The notes under the pieces: generated by a model
What the model was told of the DNA's origin: nothing
Seen by the model: the letters and a program-made list of their open reading frames with translations, nothing else
Databases searched by the model: none
Program-made: the position numbers and the translations under genes
NCBI GenBank assembly: GCA_016840825.1
Contig: JAEORN010000043.1
Span: 1-6,201 of the forward strand
From: Candidatus Thorarchaeota archaeon
GTDB lineage: Archaea; Asgardarchaeota; Thorarchaeia; Thorarchaeales; Thorarchaeaceae
Direction: 5' to 3'
Length of the DNA: 6,201 nt
Shown here: piece by piece, positions 1 through 5,958 of the stretch
Position numbering within the stretch: position 1 is the stretch's first letter
Layout: every line of letters starts with the position of its first letter

Positions 1-90
1 ATCATCAAGACCTTTCCATAGTGGTCCCTCTGGAATCTTAATTTCCTTTGGAGTACCGTGAACATAATGTTTGTACCATGGTCGGTCCAT
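1..90 (-). CDS. AMP-forming acyl-CoA ligase, N-terminal fragment (runs off left edge)
   Basis: Reading the minus strand from an ATG at 88-90 gives 30 uninterrupted codons to the window edge, starting MDRPWYKHYVHGTPKEI and continuing into KIPEGPLWKGLDD. A short W-x-K-x-Y segment followed by G-x-P-x-E-I-x-I-P and a leucine-rich start of the first helix is the usual opening of long-chain fatty acid/AMP-dependent CoA ligases (ANL superfamily). These adenylate a carboxylic acid with ATP and pass the acyl group to CoA in the cytoplasm. The ATP-binding and catalytic motifs lie outside the window, so substrate and intactness cannot be judged. The start is supported by a Shine-Dalgarno site 8 nt upstream. 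The gene follows the geranylgeranyl reductase on the same strand after 95 nt and probably has its own promoter there. The family call rests only on the N-terminus. Confidence 0.75.
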   Translation of the reverse strand, partial: MDRPWYKHYVHGTPKEIKIPEGPLWKGLDD

Positions 91-98
91 TCTTATCT

Positions 99-105
99 AC
101 CTCTC
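99..105 (-). promoter_or_regulatory. Ribosome binding site of the acyl-CoA ligase
   Basis: The minus strand reads GAGAGGT here, followed by an 8-nt spacer (91-98) and the ATG at 90. GAGGT matches the core of the archaeal anti-Shine-Dalgarno complement (GGAGGTGATC). It fixes the start codon of this short, truncated gene. Confidence 0.65.
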
Positions 106-129
106 TCATTTTGAGAATCAGAACATGTT

Positions 130-162
130 ATCAGAATAGCATGCTCATTTATCCCTTCTGAT
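130..162. repeat. ATCAGAA inverted repeat, possible operator
   Basis: ATCAGAA at 130-136 is matched by its exact reverse complement TTCTGAT at 156-162. A further direct copy of ATCAGAA lies at 117-123. All three lie in the 95-nt gap upstream of the acyl-CoA ligase. The inverted pair covers the point where transcription would begin (about 150) if the TATA-like box at 174-181 is used. That position would suit a repressor site, but the arm is only 7 bp and no regulator is identified. Confidence 0.35.
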
Positions 163-173
163 TGAGAGCGAGC

Positions 174-181
174 TTATTATA
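174..181 (-). promoter_or_regulatory. TATA-like box for the acyl-CoA ligase
   Basis: The minus strand reads TATAATAA just past the stop codon of the geranylgeranyl reductase (stop at 186-188). An archaeal TATA box is usually centred about 26-27 nt before the start site, so transcription would begin near 150, giving a leader of about 60 nt. The call rests on base composition and position only; read-through from the upstream gene is equally possible. Confidence 0.35.
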
Positions 182-185
182 CTTT

Positions 186-1382
186 TTAAAGTCTCAATGC
201 TCCTCGAAGGCAGACCAAGAGGGTTCTAATTAATAGTCTCTTTACATCAAGCTCTACCTCGGAAGATTCTGCCATGGACTCTGATACCATTTCTTGAATG
301 TGTGCATCTCTTCTGCCTATCTCGAAAAGTAGGTCGGTAAAAGGTCCGGTAAAGAGTTTCTGCGCGAGCAGTTGTTCTTTGAATTCATTTCCGAATTCGT
401 TTTGCCACATCTTTTCATACTGCAAGAGCTTATCCTCTCCGAGTGTATTCTCTTCGAATGCAGAAACCAGAACTGCTGATGAGTACCTTGCAGCTTTCAT
501 AGCGTATGCAATTCCTCCCCCAGTAAGCGGACTTACCATTCCTGCTGCATCTCCTACAATTAAGCACTTGTCAATGAAAGATTTTTTCACGGGTCCTCCT
601 GTTGGAACTAATGCTCCTTTAGCAGATGAAAGGTCTGCATTTTTCATCAGAAGATTCTGATGCTGAAGATATCTGACAAAATCATTGAACAATCGTGGAA
701 GTCCTTGGGCATGCGTTGCTACAATGCCAAGCCCGATGTTTATTGTATCTTGCTTGGGAAAGATCCAACCATATCCTGGAAGCCCACCAAAGCTTGCATA
801 GAAATGGTAGTGTAAATCCTCAGAATATCTCTCGAGAATTTGCTCATCTGTAGCTGGTACTTCTGCAACCCTGCATGCTGTGATATTGTTAGTTGGCCAT
901 CTTTTTTGTAGACCTGATTCTCTTGCCACCATACTTGAAACTCCATCTGCTCCAAGCACAATAGTTCCTTTGATAGAGTCACCACCTGAGAGCATAATTT
1001 CTGAATAGTCCTGTTGAAATCTGATTGACTTCGCACGTGTTCCATCAAAGGAATCAACACCTTCTTCCAATGCGCTTTCGAATAGGACGTTGTCAAAATC
1101 AATCCTTAGTGCCAAGGCCATATCCACTTTTCCTCGAAGAATAACATGTCTATTTGGGGAATGGAGAACGCCAATCCTAGCTGTACCTTTAAGGAAGTCA
1201 TCAGTTCTTTTTTTCAGATATGGGAACTCTTCGATGAGACTTGTGGAAAAGCCACCTCCACATGGTTTGTCTCTGGGAAAAGAATCCTTGTCAATTAAAC
1301 AGACCTTCAATCCTTTCTTTGCCATGTAACGTGAAGCTGTTGAGCCAGCAGGACCAGCGCCTATTACCACTACATCATACAT
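186..1382 (-). CDS. Geranylgeranyl reductase family flavoprotein
   Basis: A 398-residue FAD-dependent reductase, about the length of characterised archaeal digeranylgeranylglycerophospholipid reductases. The family saturates double bonds of geranylgeranyl chains in archaeal membrane lipid precursors; some members act on geranylgeranyl diphosphate or on other isoprenoids. Seen in order: an N-terminal Rossmann GAGPAG loop at residues 8-13 with the acidic D31 that would bind the FAD ribose; the family motif FPRDKPCGGG at 35-44, whose Cys41 is the conserved active-site cysteine; the second FAD motif VLGADG at 142-147; YGWIFPK at 204-210, typical of the substrate-binding domain; and VGDAAGMVSPLTGGG at 276-290, the FAD-phosphate motif. 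The C-terminus (about 315-398) is a helical cap. The ATG at 1380-1382 puts the Rossmann strand at its usual place. No Shine-Dalgarno site is visible before it. Nothing is missing. The exact substrate is inferred; the wider family also contains related dehydrogenases, so naming a specific gene would be too bold. Confidence 0.9.
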   Translation of the reverse strand: MYDVVVIGAGPAGSTASRYMAKKGLKVCLIDKDSFPRDKPCGGGFSTSLIEEFPYLKKRTDDFLKGTARIGVLHSPNRHVILRGKVDMALALRIDFDNVLFESALEEGVDSFDGTRAKSIRFQQDYSEIMLSGGDSIKGTIVLGADGVSSMVARESGLQKRWPTNNITACRVAEVPATDEQILERYSEDLHYHFYASFGGLPGYGWIFPKQDTINIGLGIVATHAQGLPRLFNDFVRYLQHQNLLMKNADLSSAKGALVPTGGPVKKSFIDKCLIVGDAAGMVSPLTGGGIAYAMKAARYSSAVLVSAFEENTLGEDKLLQYEKMWQNEFGNEFKEQLLAQKLFTGPFTDLLFEIGRRDAHIQEMVSESMAESSEVELDVKRLLIRTLLVCLRGALRL

Positions 1383-1498
1383 GGATAATGACCATGTTTT
1401 GGAGTAGGTTTGTACACTTCATCTTAACGGTTGGAATGCCCTTGATTACTTATATGACAACCCTAACCTTATCTGGGAAATGCTGAATTTCTTTTCGA
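1383..1498. promoter_or_regulatory. Divergent promoter region with a shared AT core
   Basis: This 116-nt gap separates the minus-strand reductase from the plus-strand membrane protein. The clearest TATA-like element is TTATAT at 1450-1455 (ATATAA on the minus strand). Read rightwards it would start transcription near 1480, leaving a leader of about 19 nt before the ATG at 1499. Read leftwards it would start near 1425, leaving about 43 nt before the ATG at 1382. Neither start codon has a recognisable Shine-Dalgarno site, so short-leader or leaderless translation is plausible. No other TATA-like sequence in the gap is as good. The assignment is an inference from composition and spacing. Confidence 0.35.
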
Positions 1499-3091
1499 AT
1501 GAAGATGAACCGGTTCATCAGCGCACGGAGAGAAGTCAGAAAGAGAATCACCTCTAATAAGAAATATGATGGAGTTCTGCATAAATTCATCATCATCGTG
1601 CTTTTGGTCAACACGATTCTAATTCTCTATGTGATGCTCGCAGTAACACTGAACATGACACTGAGCGGAGTAAGTCTAATTGATTCAATACCTATTGCTC
1701 TCTATATTCTTCCGTTAATGGTTTTTCTTCCTTTGATGATATTAGCCTATCATCGAGATAGATCGGCCGCTTGGAATTTCCCGTTCCTAATAATTTGCAC
1801 AGTTTTCTTTGGTATGCTATCTCTCCTCATCCACGGATTTCTCATCTGTCTATTCCTGAATCTAATGGCAGGTGTCATAATATTCATTCTAGGGCGATTT
1901 CGTCCGAGGACAAATCTGAGACAAGCAGGAAGGAGAGGGATTGCATTCATCCTGCTCTTGAATATACTCGGATTGACATTTCCAATCTCCATTGTTGTCA
2001 TGGGACAAAGTACAATCGCAACAACAACATTGGATGACCTCCCTCAAATATCTCTAAGTATACCTCTCTCGGATTTTGATTATCCTTATCAAAATCTTAC
2101 TCCTACAACCGAGTTACTATCTGATATCACTTCAAATTCATTCAGTGTTGACTTCAGAATTCTTGAAGATGATATGCAATCTTGGGTGAGATTGCGATCC
2201 TGGCTGGTAGTGCTAAATGACAGTACAATTGAGTACTCTATAACTTTGACACCCAACCGCTCAGCATTAGTTGATGTGAATGCCCAAACATTAGCAACTA
2301 CAGAACTGATTGAAGCCATCTATCATGAACATAGAGATGCATTATCATATCTAACGAATACCACGTTATCAGATATCACACATTTGCCGCAGAGTATTCT
2401 TTTTGATCTAACTCTATCAAGACATGAATGGCAAATGTTGATGCTTGAAACAAGAAGTCTTGATCTCATCGGATTTAGCAGTCTAATGAGGACTTCGATA
2501 TTTTCTGTGAATCTTGATCGAATAGAAAACGAAGCCACATTACTGCATAATGATATTGTCACTTCGGGTATGAATGGTGGAATTCTTGTTGAGCCATTTG
2601 TTATAGATGACCTACAAGATGCTGATACCACATCTATGAGAGTCTGTGGCGTGACTTCTGCGACTCTGGGATTATGGGCACATGCTTCAGTATTCTGCCA
2701 ACGTTCGCGATTTTCTTTTGAAATGCAGGGTGACGTAGGAGAATACCTTGTTCATTCGTACTCTGGTTCCATTTCCCGACTAGGCCCGCAATGGTCTATG
2801 CGCATGGGGAACATTGGGAATTCCACTGATGTATCTGGAAGAGTTGATAGTGTCTATGAATCAATTGATGCACTTGTCAATGACATTGCTTTAGCTGCTG
2901 GAAATGGCGTACGAACCTTGACTTTGGACTCGCTTCCCTCACTGCTGAACACATTTGGTGTTACTGGAATAACTCAATTGCGGAATTCAATTGATGCAGT
3001 GGTGTTTGGCTCAGCGTCATATACTTTCAGGATTTTTGCGTTTAGAGCGGTCTTTATGGCAATTGATGCTTTCGACTTTCTCATGCTTTAG
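1499..3091 (+). CDS. Multi-pass membrane protein with large C-terminal domain, unknown function
   Basis: I do not recognise a characterised family in these 530 residues. The first 28 residues are strongly basic. Hydrophobic segments follow at about 29-51, 63-84, a hairpin at 93-132 (probably two passes) and 147-169. The loops HRDR (85-88) and RFRPRTNLRQAGRR (133-146) are basic. By the positive-inside rule this gives the N-terminus inside, five passes, and residues 170-530 outside. That C-terminal domain alternates hydrophobic strands and helices (for example SVDFRIL at 215-221, SITLTP at 247-252, ILFDLTLS at 300-307, GGILVEPFVI at 360-369, VRTLTLDSLPSLL at 471-483), which hints at a TIM-barrel-like fold. 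It contains five N-x-S/T sequons, in keeping with exposure to the cell surface. Two cysteines, 383 and 400, could form a disulfide. The last 30 residues are again hydrophobic. ATG at 1499 and ATG at 1505 are both possible starts, differing by two residues. Its 3' end overlaps the convergent gene by 11 nt. Confidence 0.75.
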   Translation: MKMNRFISARREVRKRITSNKKYDGVLHKFIIIVLLVNTILILYVMLAVTLNMTLSGVSLIDSIPIALYILPLMVFLPLMILAYHRDRSAAWNFPFLIICTVFFGMLSLLIHGFLICLFLNLMAGVIIFILGRFRPRTNLRQAGRRGIAFILLLNILGLTFPISIVVMGQSTIATTTLDDLPQISLSIPLSDFDYPYQNLTPTTELLSDITSNSFSVDFRILEDDMQSWVRLRSWLVVLNDSTIEYSITLTPNRSALVDVNAQTLATTELIEAIYHEHRDALSYLTNTTLSDITHLPQSILFDLTLSRHEWQMLMLETRSLDLIGFSSLMRTSIFSVNLDRIENEATLLHNDIVTSGMNGGILVEPFVIDDLQDADTTSMRVCGVTSATLGLWAHASVFCQRSRFSFEMQGDVGEYLVHSYSGSISRLGPQWSMRMGNIGNSTDVSGRVDSVYESIDALVNDIALAAGNGVRTLTLDSLPSLLNTFGVTGITQLRNSIDAVVFGSASYTFRIFAFRAVFMAIDAFDFLML

Positions 3092-3998
3092 GTGACTTCA
3101 CATAGACTTCAAAAACGCCAGCCCAAATCTCACTACTTGGATCTGCCTTCACGAGAAGATCTCCGCCAAAATTAACGCCTACTGGTTTTGCCTTGCCCTT
3201 CTTCCAAACGTCTGCAAATATGAGAGAGTGTAAATTATTCTGAAAGTCTTCTGTTATTCGTGAGATCATGCCATCAATATACGCCTCATCGATGCCCTGA
3301 GATGTCAAATCGGCCGTAGATCTGAACAAGCGAGCTTCGCTTACAGCTCCCTCTGTTTTATCAAATGAATATCCTAATCCCCCGACTAAGAAGAACTCTC
3401 CCTGCGGAACTCTTAGTTCATCGCTGACAACGATGAGGTCATTATTGGACAACAAGATGTATTCCGGAGCGGCAACATAAAATGGAATTGATGCTGCTTC
3501 TACAGATACCTCATCCATCTTCAATTCTTTTTCGAGAAATTCATTTAGAGTCTGAACGCATCTATCAAACCTAAAAGGTCCGAACTCTGCGATATGCATA
3601 ACATTTCTGACTTTTCTTAAAATGACGTCAATTATTCGTTGTCCAGTCTTTAGAAAATCGAGTCGTTCTGCTTTGCTCTCACATACTCCTCCTGCAGAAA
3701 TAACGACTCTCAAGAACTCAAGTGTCCTAAACTTTGAAATAAGTGTCCTGCTCAAGTATGTAGCATCGTCAGTTTCTAGGAATCCTTCTTGTTCGCATAC
3801 TTCTTTTGGAATAGGATTTCCAATATGAAGCTGAACACAACGATCACTTCGATTGGGCTTAAAGAATAATCCCACATCATACTGCTTTCTGGGGATATCT
3901 GTGAGTTGCCGTACAAATGGTCCTTCTGGGACAATCTGTCTTGCTTGCGCCTTTGCGTACATTTGTGTATACTTAGCAAAGAGATCAGTCCTAGACAT
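3081..3998 (-). CDS. Soluble hypothetical protein, unknown function
   Basis: A 305-residue protein that I cannot assign to a family. It has no signal peptide, no membrane segment and no Cys pair typical of zinc or iron-sulfur binding; its four cysteines (54, 68, 106, 147) are isolated. The N-terminal half (about 1-160) looks mainly helical and basic, with helices around 80-100 and 107-132. The C-terminal half (about 165-305) looks strand-rich, with hydrophobic runs such as YILLSNNDLIVVSD at 180-193 and FFLVGGLGY at 202-210, then a helix around 235-262 and closing strands. The start is ATG at 3996-3998, not the in-frame TTG at 4005-4007, because GGAGAT at 4007-4012 lies 10 nt before the ATG but almost touches the TTG. 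It stands alone on its strand, divergent from the zinc-knuckle gene and convergent with the membrane protein. Length, clean reading frame and ribosome binding site make it a real gene. Confidence 0.75.
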   Translation of the reverse strand: MSRTDLFAKYTQMYAKAQARQIVPEGPFVRQLTDIPRKQYDVGLFFKPNRSDRCVQLHIGNPIPKEVCEQEGFLETDDATYLSRTLISKFRTLEFLRVVISAGGVCESKAERLDFLKTGQRIIDVILRKVRNVMHIAEFGPFRFDRCVQTLNEFLEKELKMDEVSVEAASIPFYVAAPEYILLSNNDLIVVSDELRVPQGEFFLVGGLGYSFDKTEGAVSEARLFRSTADLTSQGIDEAYIDGMISRITEDFQNNLHSLIFADVWKKGKAKPVGVNFGGDLLVKADPSSEIWAGVFEVYVKSPKA

Positions 3999-4006
3999 AC
4001 TGGTCA

Positions 4007-4012
4007 ATCTCC
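4007..4012 (-). promoter_or_regulatory. Ribosome binding site deciding the start at 3998
   Basis: The minus strand reads GGAGAT here with a spacer of about 10 nt to the ATG at 3996-3998. The upstream in-frame TTG (4005-4007) would leave essentially no spacer, so the three extra residues it would add are unlikely to be translated. Confidence 0.55.
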
Positions 4013-4172
4013 GATATTACTGCACTAGAGTATCCTATGTTATTATCTCTTAGGGTTGAATTCTCCACAAATGGATATGAAGAAATCTGTTAAGCCACAA
4101 CCTATTTAGAGGACAATCAAAAGAGTGATTCTTAAGTGCATTTGAAATTTGTTGATAATAACTAATAGGGAC

Positions 4173-4181
4173 GGGGTAATC
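4173..4181 (+). promoter_or_regulatory. Ribosome binding site of the zinc-knuckle membrane protein
   Basis: GGGGTAATC resembles the full archaeal Shine-Dalgarno GAGGTGATC, with one wobble-compatible change and one mismatch. The GGGGT core ends 6 nt before the ATG at 4184. This supports that start. Confidence 0.5.
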
Positions 4182-4183
4182 TC

Positions 4184-4471
4184 ATGGATAGGTCAAGAAT
4201 GGGTCTGGGGCTTGGTTTGATTGGAGCGTTTGTTTTCCTAATTTCACTATTCATTATACTTCCATTATCAGGCATATATTACCTCCCTTCATTGTTTGGT
4301 ATGTTTGCAGGAACAGTACTGATTGCTATTGGAATTGCCACATCAAAAGGTGTTGACAAATCCTTGGAACACTCTTCAGATGATTGCTATTATTGTAGTG
4401 GGACTGGAAAAGTAAATCGTGAAAACTGTCCTCGATGTGGAGGAACTGGAATTACTCCAGCTGAAGCATGA
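4184..4471 (+). CDS. Small membrane protein with two DnaJ-type zinc knuckles
   Basis: The 95-residue product has two parts. Residues about 7-29 and 33-53 are two hydrophobic, glycine-rich helices joined by a very short turn (a membrane hairpin). After a short polar linker, the tail carries CYYCSGTG at 68-75 and CPRCGGTG at 82-89. These are two CxxCxGxG repeats of the type in the cysteine-rich domain of DnaJ/Hsp40. DnaJ has four repeats that bind two zinc ions; this protein has two, enough for one zinc site from Cys68, 71, 82 and 85. It has no J domain and no client-binding domain, so it is not a DnaJ. Basic residues at the start and the short turn suggest that both termini, and so the zinc site, are cytoplasmic. 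It overlaps the phosphodiesterase gene by ATGA, so the two are probably cotranscribed and may be translationally coupled. Function is unknown; a redox, metal or protein-docking role is only a guess. Confidence 0.8.
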   Translation: MDRSRMGLGLGLIGAFVFLISLFIILPLSGIYYLPSLFGMFAGTVLIAIGIATSKGVDKSLEHSSDDCYYCSGTGKVNRENCPRCGGTGITPAEA

Positions 4472-5205
4472 TAAAGAGCTCAAGAGGTTATCATGTCTTG
4501 CCTCAACGTATGATCATCGGGCATAGAGGTGCTGCAGGATTAGCTCCTGAGAACACACTCCTATCCTTTCGCACTGCTCTGAATCTAGGTGTGCATATGA
4601 TAGAGCTAGACATTCATGAAACCAGTGATGGTCACCTAGTTTGTATTCACGATGGTAGCGTTGAACGAACAACAGATGGTAGGGGTAATGTTTCGGAAAT
4701 GACTTTGGCGGAACTGAAGAAGCTAGATGCAGGAGAAGGTCAGAGTATTCCGTTATTACAAGAGGTTCTTGATATTGCCCAGAACAAGATGAAAGTGAAT
4801 ATTGAACTAAAGACGCTTGGTGTGGAACGCAAAGTTGTAGATCTGGTTCTTTCTCGAAATATGATTCATGACGTAATGGTTTCCTCCTTCTTCCATGGAA
4901 CTCTTCCTTCAATTAAGGAACTCAATTCAGAGATGAGTACAGCGATTCTAGTTGATAGGCCTATGCATGACCTAATCTCATATTCAAAGGAGCTGGGAGC
5001 GGCTGCAATCAATCCAAGGTTTTCCATTGTCTCAAGAGAGATGATAGAGGAAGCTCACGAGAACTCTCTCAACATTTATCCTTGGACAGTAAATGAGAGC
5101 TCTAAAATGCTTGAACTCCTTAGGTTAGGAGTAGATGGTATATTTACTGATTATCCAAATGTAGGATTAACTGTCTTGAATAGCAACTCCGACTTATTCC
5201 TTTGA
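4468..5205 (+). CDS. Glycerophosphodiester phosphodiesterase (GDPD family)
   Basis: The 245-residue protein has the usual length of a cytoplasmic single-domain GDPD. The family hydrolyses glycerophosphodiesters, the deacylated remains of phospholipids, to glycerol phosphate plus an alcohol, using a divalent metal in a TIM barrel. Visible motifs: GHRGAAGLAPENT at 18-30, with catalytic His19 and Arg20; IELDIHETSDGHLVCIHD at 45-62, with metal ligands Glu46 and Asp48 and second catalytic His61; ERTTDGRG at 66-73; NIELK at 111-115, with metal ligand Glu113 and Lys115; a late-barrel WTVNE motif; and the closing VDGIFTDYP motif. All key residues are present. There is no signal peptide. The start at 4468 overlaps the stop of the preceding gene (ATGA). 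A second in-frame ATG at 4510 (Met15), four residues before His19, is also possible. In an archaeon the natural substrate may carry glycerol-1-phosphate instead of glycerol-3-phosphate; that is inference. The 3' end overlaps the convergent hydrolase by 12 nt. Confidence 0.92.
   Translation: MIKSSRGYHVLPQRMIIGHRGAAGLAPENTLLSFRTALNLGVHMIELDIHETSDGHLVCIHDGSVERTTDGRGNVSEMTLAELKKLDAGEGQSIPLLQEVLDIAQNKMKVNIELKTLGVERKVVDLVLSRNMIHDVMVSSFFHGTLPSIKELNSEMSTAILVDRPMHDLISYSKELGAAAINPRFSIVSREMIEEAHENSLNIYPWTVNESSKMLELLRLGVDGIFTDYPNVGLTVLNSNSDLFL
4493..4513 (+). other. Possible 6-codon leader ORF inside the phosphodiesterase start region
   Basis: An ATG at 4493, out of frame with the phosphodiesterase, encodes MSCLNV and stops with TGA at 4511-4513. 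That stop overlaps the in-frame ATG at 4510-4512 as ATGA. GAGGTTATC at 4484-4492, one mismatch from the full archaeal Shine-Dalgarno, directly abuts the ATG, with the GAGGT core 4 nt before it. This could load ribosomes that re-initiate at 4510, or it could be chance. No codon or conservation evidence is available for so short an ORF. Confidence 0.2.
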
Positions 5206-5949
5206 TGTTATCCTCTTAACGAATTCTTGAATATGAGAATAGGCTTGAATTCTTGTAGAATGGCATGGAATAACATGCTCTGCCCCTTCGATCATATGAA
5301 GCTCTTTTATTTCTGAACTGATAGCCTCGTAAGCAATCTTTCCATTCACAGGATTGATTGTCTTGTCAGCTGTACCCTGTATGATAAGTGTAGGCAGTGT
5401 GATGCTAGTCAACCTTTTCCGAACTCTTTTCAGCAATTTGAATAATTCATGATACGCAGATACTGGTTCTTTGGAGTACTTTGTTCTCTTTATTTCATAT
5501 TGCTCTTGAACCTTGATAACATCGACGTCCCTGTCCTTTAGGAAGTACTTGAGAATCGGGACAAGCTTTGGTAAAACACCGCCAATTCTTAATGCCGGAG
5601 CCATGAGAATAAGCCCATCAATGCCTTGTTTTTCAGAAGCCAATAGTGCAGATAACGCAGCGCCCATAGAGAGTCCGGCTACAAACAGATGCTTCGGACT
5701 CCACGACTTGACTAACATGAGGGCATTTTCTACTGAGTTGTACCAATCAATCCATCGAGTTTTTCTTAACTCATCTGGTGTCGTTCCATGACCTGCAAGT
5801 CGGACCGCGTAGGATGCCATGCCCAAGCTTTCAAGAAATTTGCCTAGCGAACTCATCTCGTCTGGGGCAGCACAGAATCCATGAACTAATAGAAAAGCTA
5901 CAGAGGCTCCTGCAGGGCGTATTTCTACGCCCTCTACTTGAGAAACCAA
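5194..5949 (-). CDS. Alpha/beta hydrolase, carboxylesterase/monoacylglycerol lipase type
   Basis: The 251-residue protein matches the short Est30-like carboxylesterase and bacterial monoacylglycerol lipase pattern. Such enzymes cleave carboxylic esters such as monoacylglycerols or short-chain esters in the cytoplasm. Seen in order: LLVHGF at 20-25 (oxyanion-hole region); LAGHGTTPDEL at 51-61, a segment typical of the group; the nucleophile elbow GLSMG at 92-96 with Ser94; a lid-like stretch at about 120-165 rich in Lys and Arg; QGTADKTINP at 191-200 with acid Asp195; and GAEHVIPCH at 222-230 with catalytic His225. The triad is complete. The start appears to be TTG at 5947-5949. No ATG or GTG lies in frame between it and the first core strand, and AAGGAAG lies 9 nt upstream. 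It follows the upstream membrane-protein gene after 40 nt, so the two may form an operon. The natural substrate is not shown by the sequence. Confidence 0.88.
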   Translation of the reverse strand: MVSQVEGVEIRPAGASVAFLLVHGFCAAPDEMSSLGKFLESLGMASYAVRLAGHGTTPDELRKTRWIDWYNSVENALMLVKSWSPKHLFVAGLSMGAALSALLASEKQGIDGLILMAPALRIGGVLPKLVPILKYFLKDRDVDVIKVQEQYEIKRTKYSKEPVSAYHELFKLLKRVRKRLTSITLPTLIIQGTADKTINPVNGKIAYEAISSEIKELHMIEGAEHVIPCHSTRIQAYSHIQEFVKRITSKE

Positions 5950-5958
5950 TCTGATTGT

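Larger units (their letters stand above)
3999..4183. promoter_or_regulatory. Divergent intergenic region with an inverted GATAATAAC element
   Basis: This 185-nt gap lies between two genes pointing away from each other. GATAATAAC occurs on the plus strand at 4154-4162, and its exact reverse complement GTTATTATC occurs at 4039-4047. Both copies run on to ATAGG in their own direction: directly on the minus strand (4034-4047), and after two extra bases on the plus strand (4154-4169). Each divergent gene is therefore preceded by the same element in its own orientation. It could be a promoter element or a binding site for a shared regulator. The distances to the two start codons differ (35 and 14 nt), so it does not fit a fixed TATA position for both. 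No structured RNA or tRNA is visible. Confidence 0.35.

Noticed and set aside
298..660. Open frame on the plus strand opposite the geranylgeranyl reductase
   Set aside because: It lies wholly antisense to a gene with complete family motifs, and its product has no recognisable pattern. The same holds for the frames at 740-1102, 1090-1329, 1750-2001, 2089-2319, 2323-2631, 3622-3828, 4514-4912 and 5513-5791.
1241..1486. Plus-strand open frame crossing from the reductase into the divergent gap
   Set aside because: Most of it is antisense to the N-terminal FAD motif region of the reductase. It has no ribosome binding site and ends in what appears to be the promoter region.
4005..4007. TTG as the start of the 305-residue orphan
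   Set aside because: The GGAGAT site practically touches it, while the ATG nine bases downstream has a normal spacer.
4071..4109. Short ORF MDMKKSVKPQPI in the gap before the zinc-knuckle gene
   Set aside because: Only 12 codons, with no ribosome binding site and no recognisable leader-peptide character; expected by chance in AT-rich DNA.
4386..4459. Zinc-knuckle region read as a DnaJ chaperone
   Set aside because: Only two of the four CxxCxGxG repeats are present, and there is no J domain or client-binding domain; only the knuckle type is shared.
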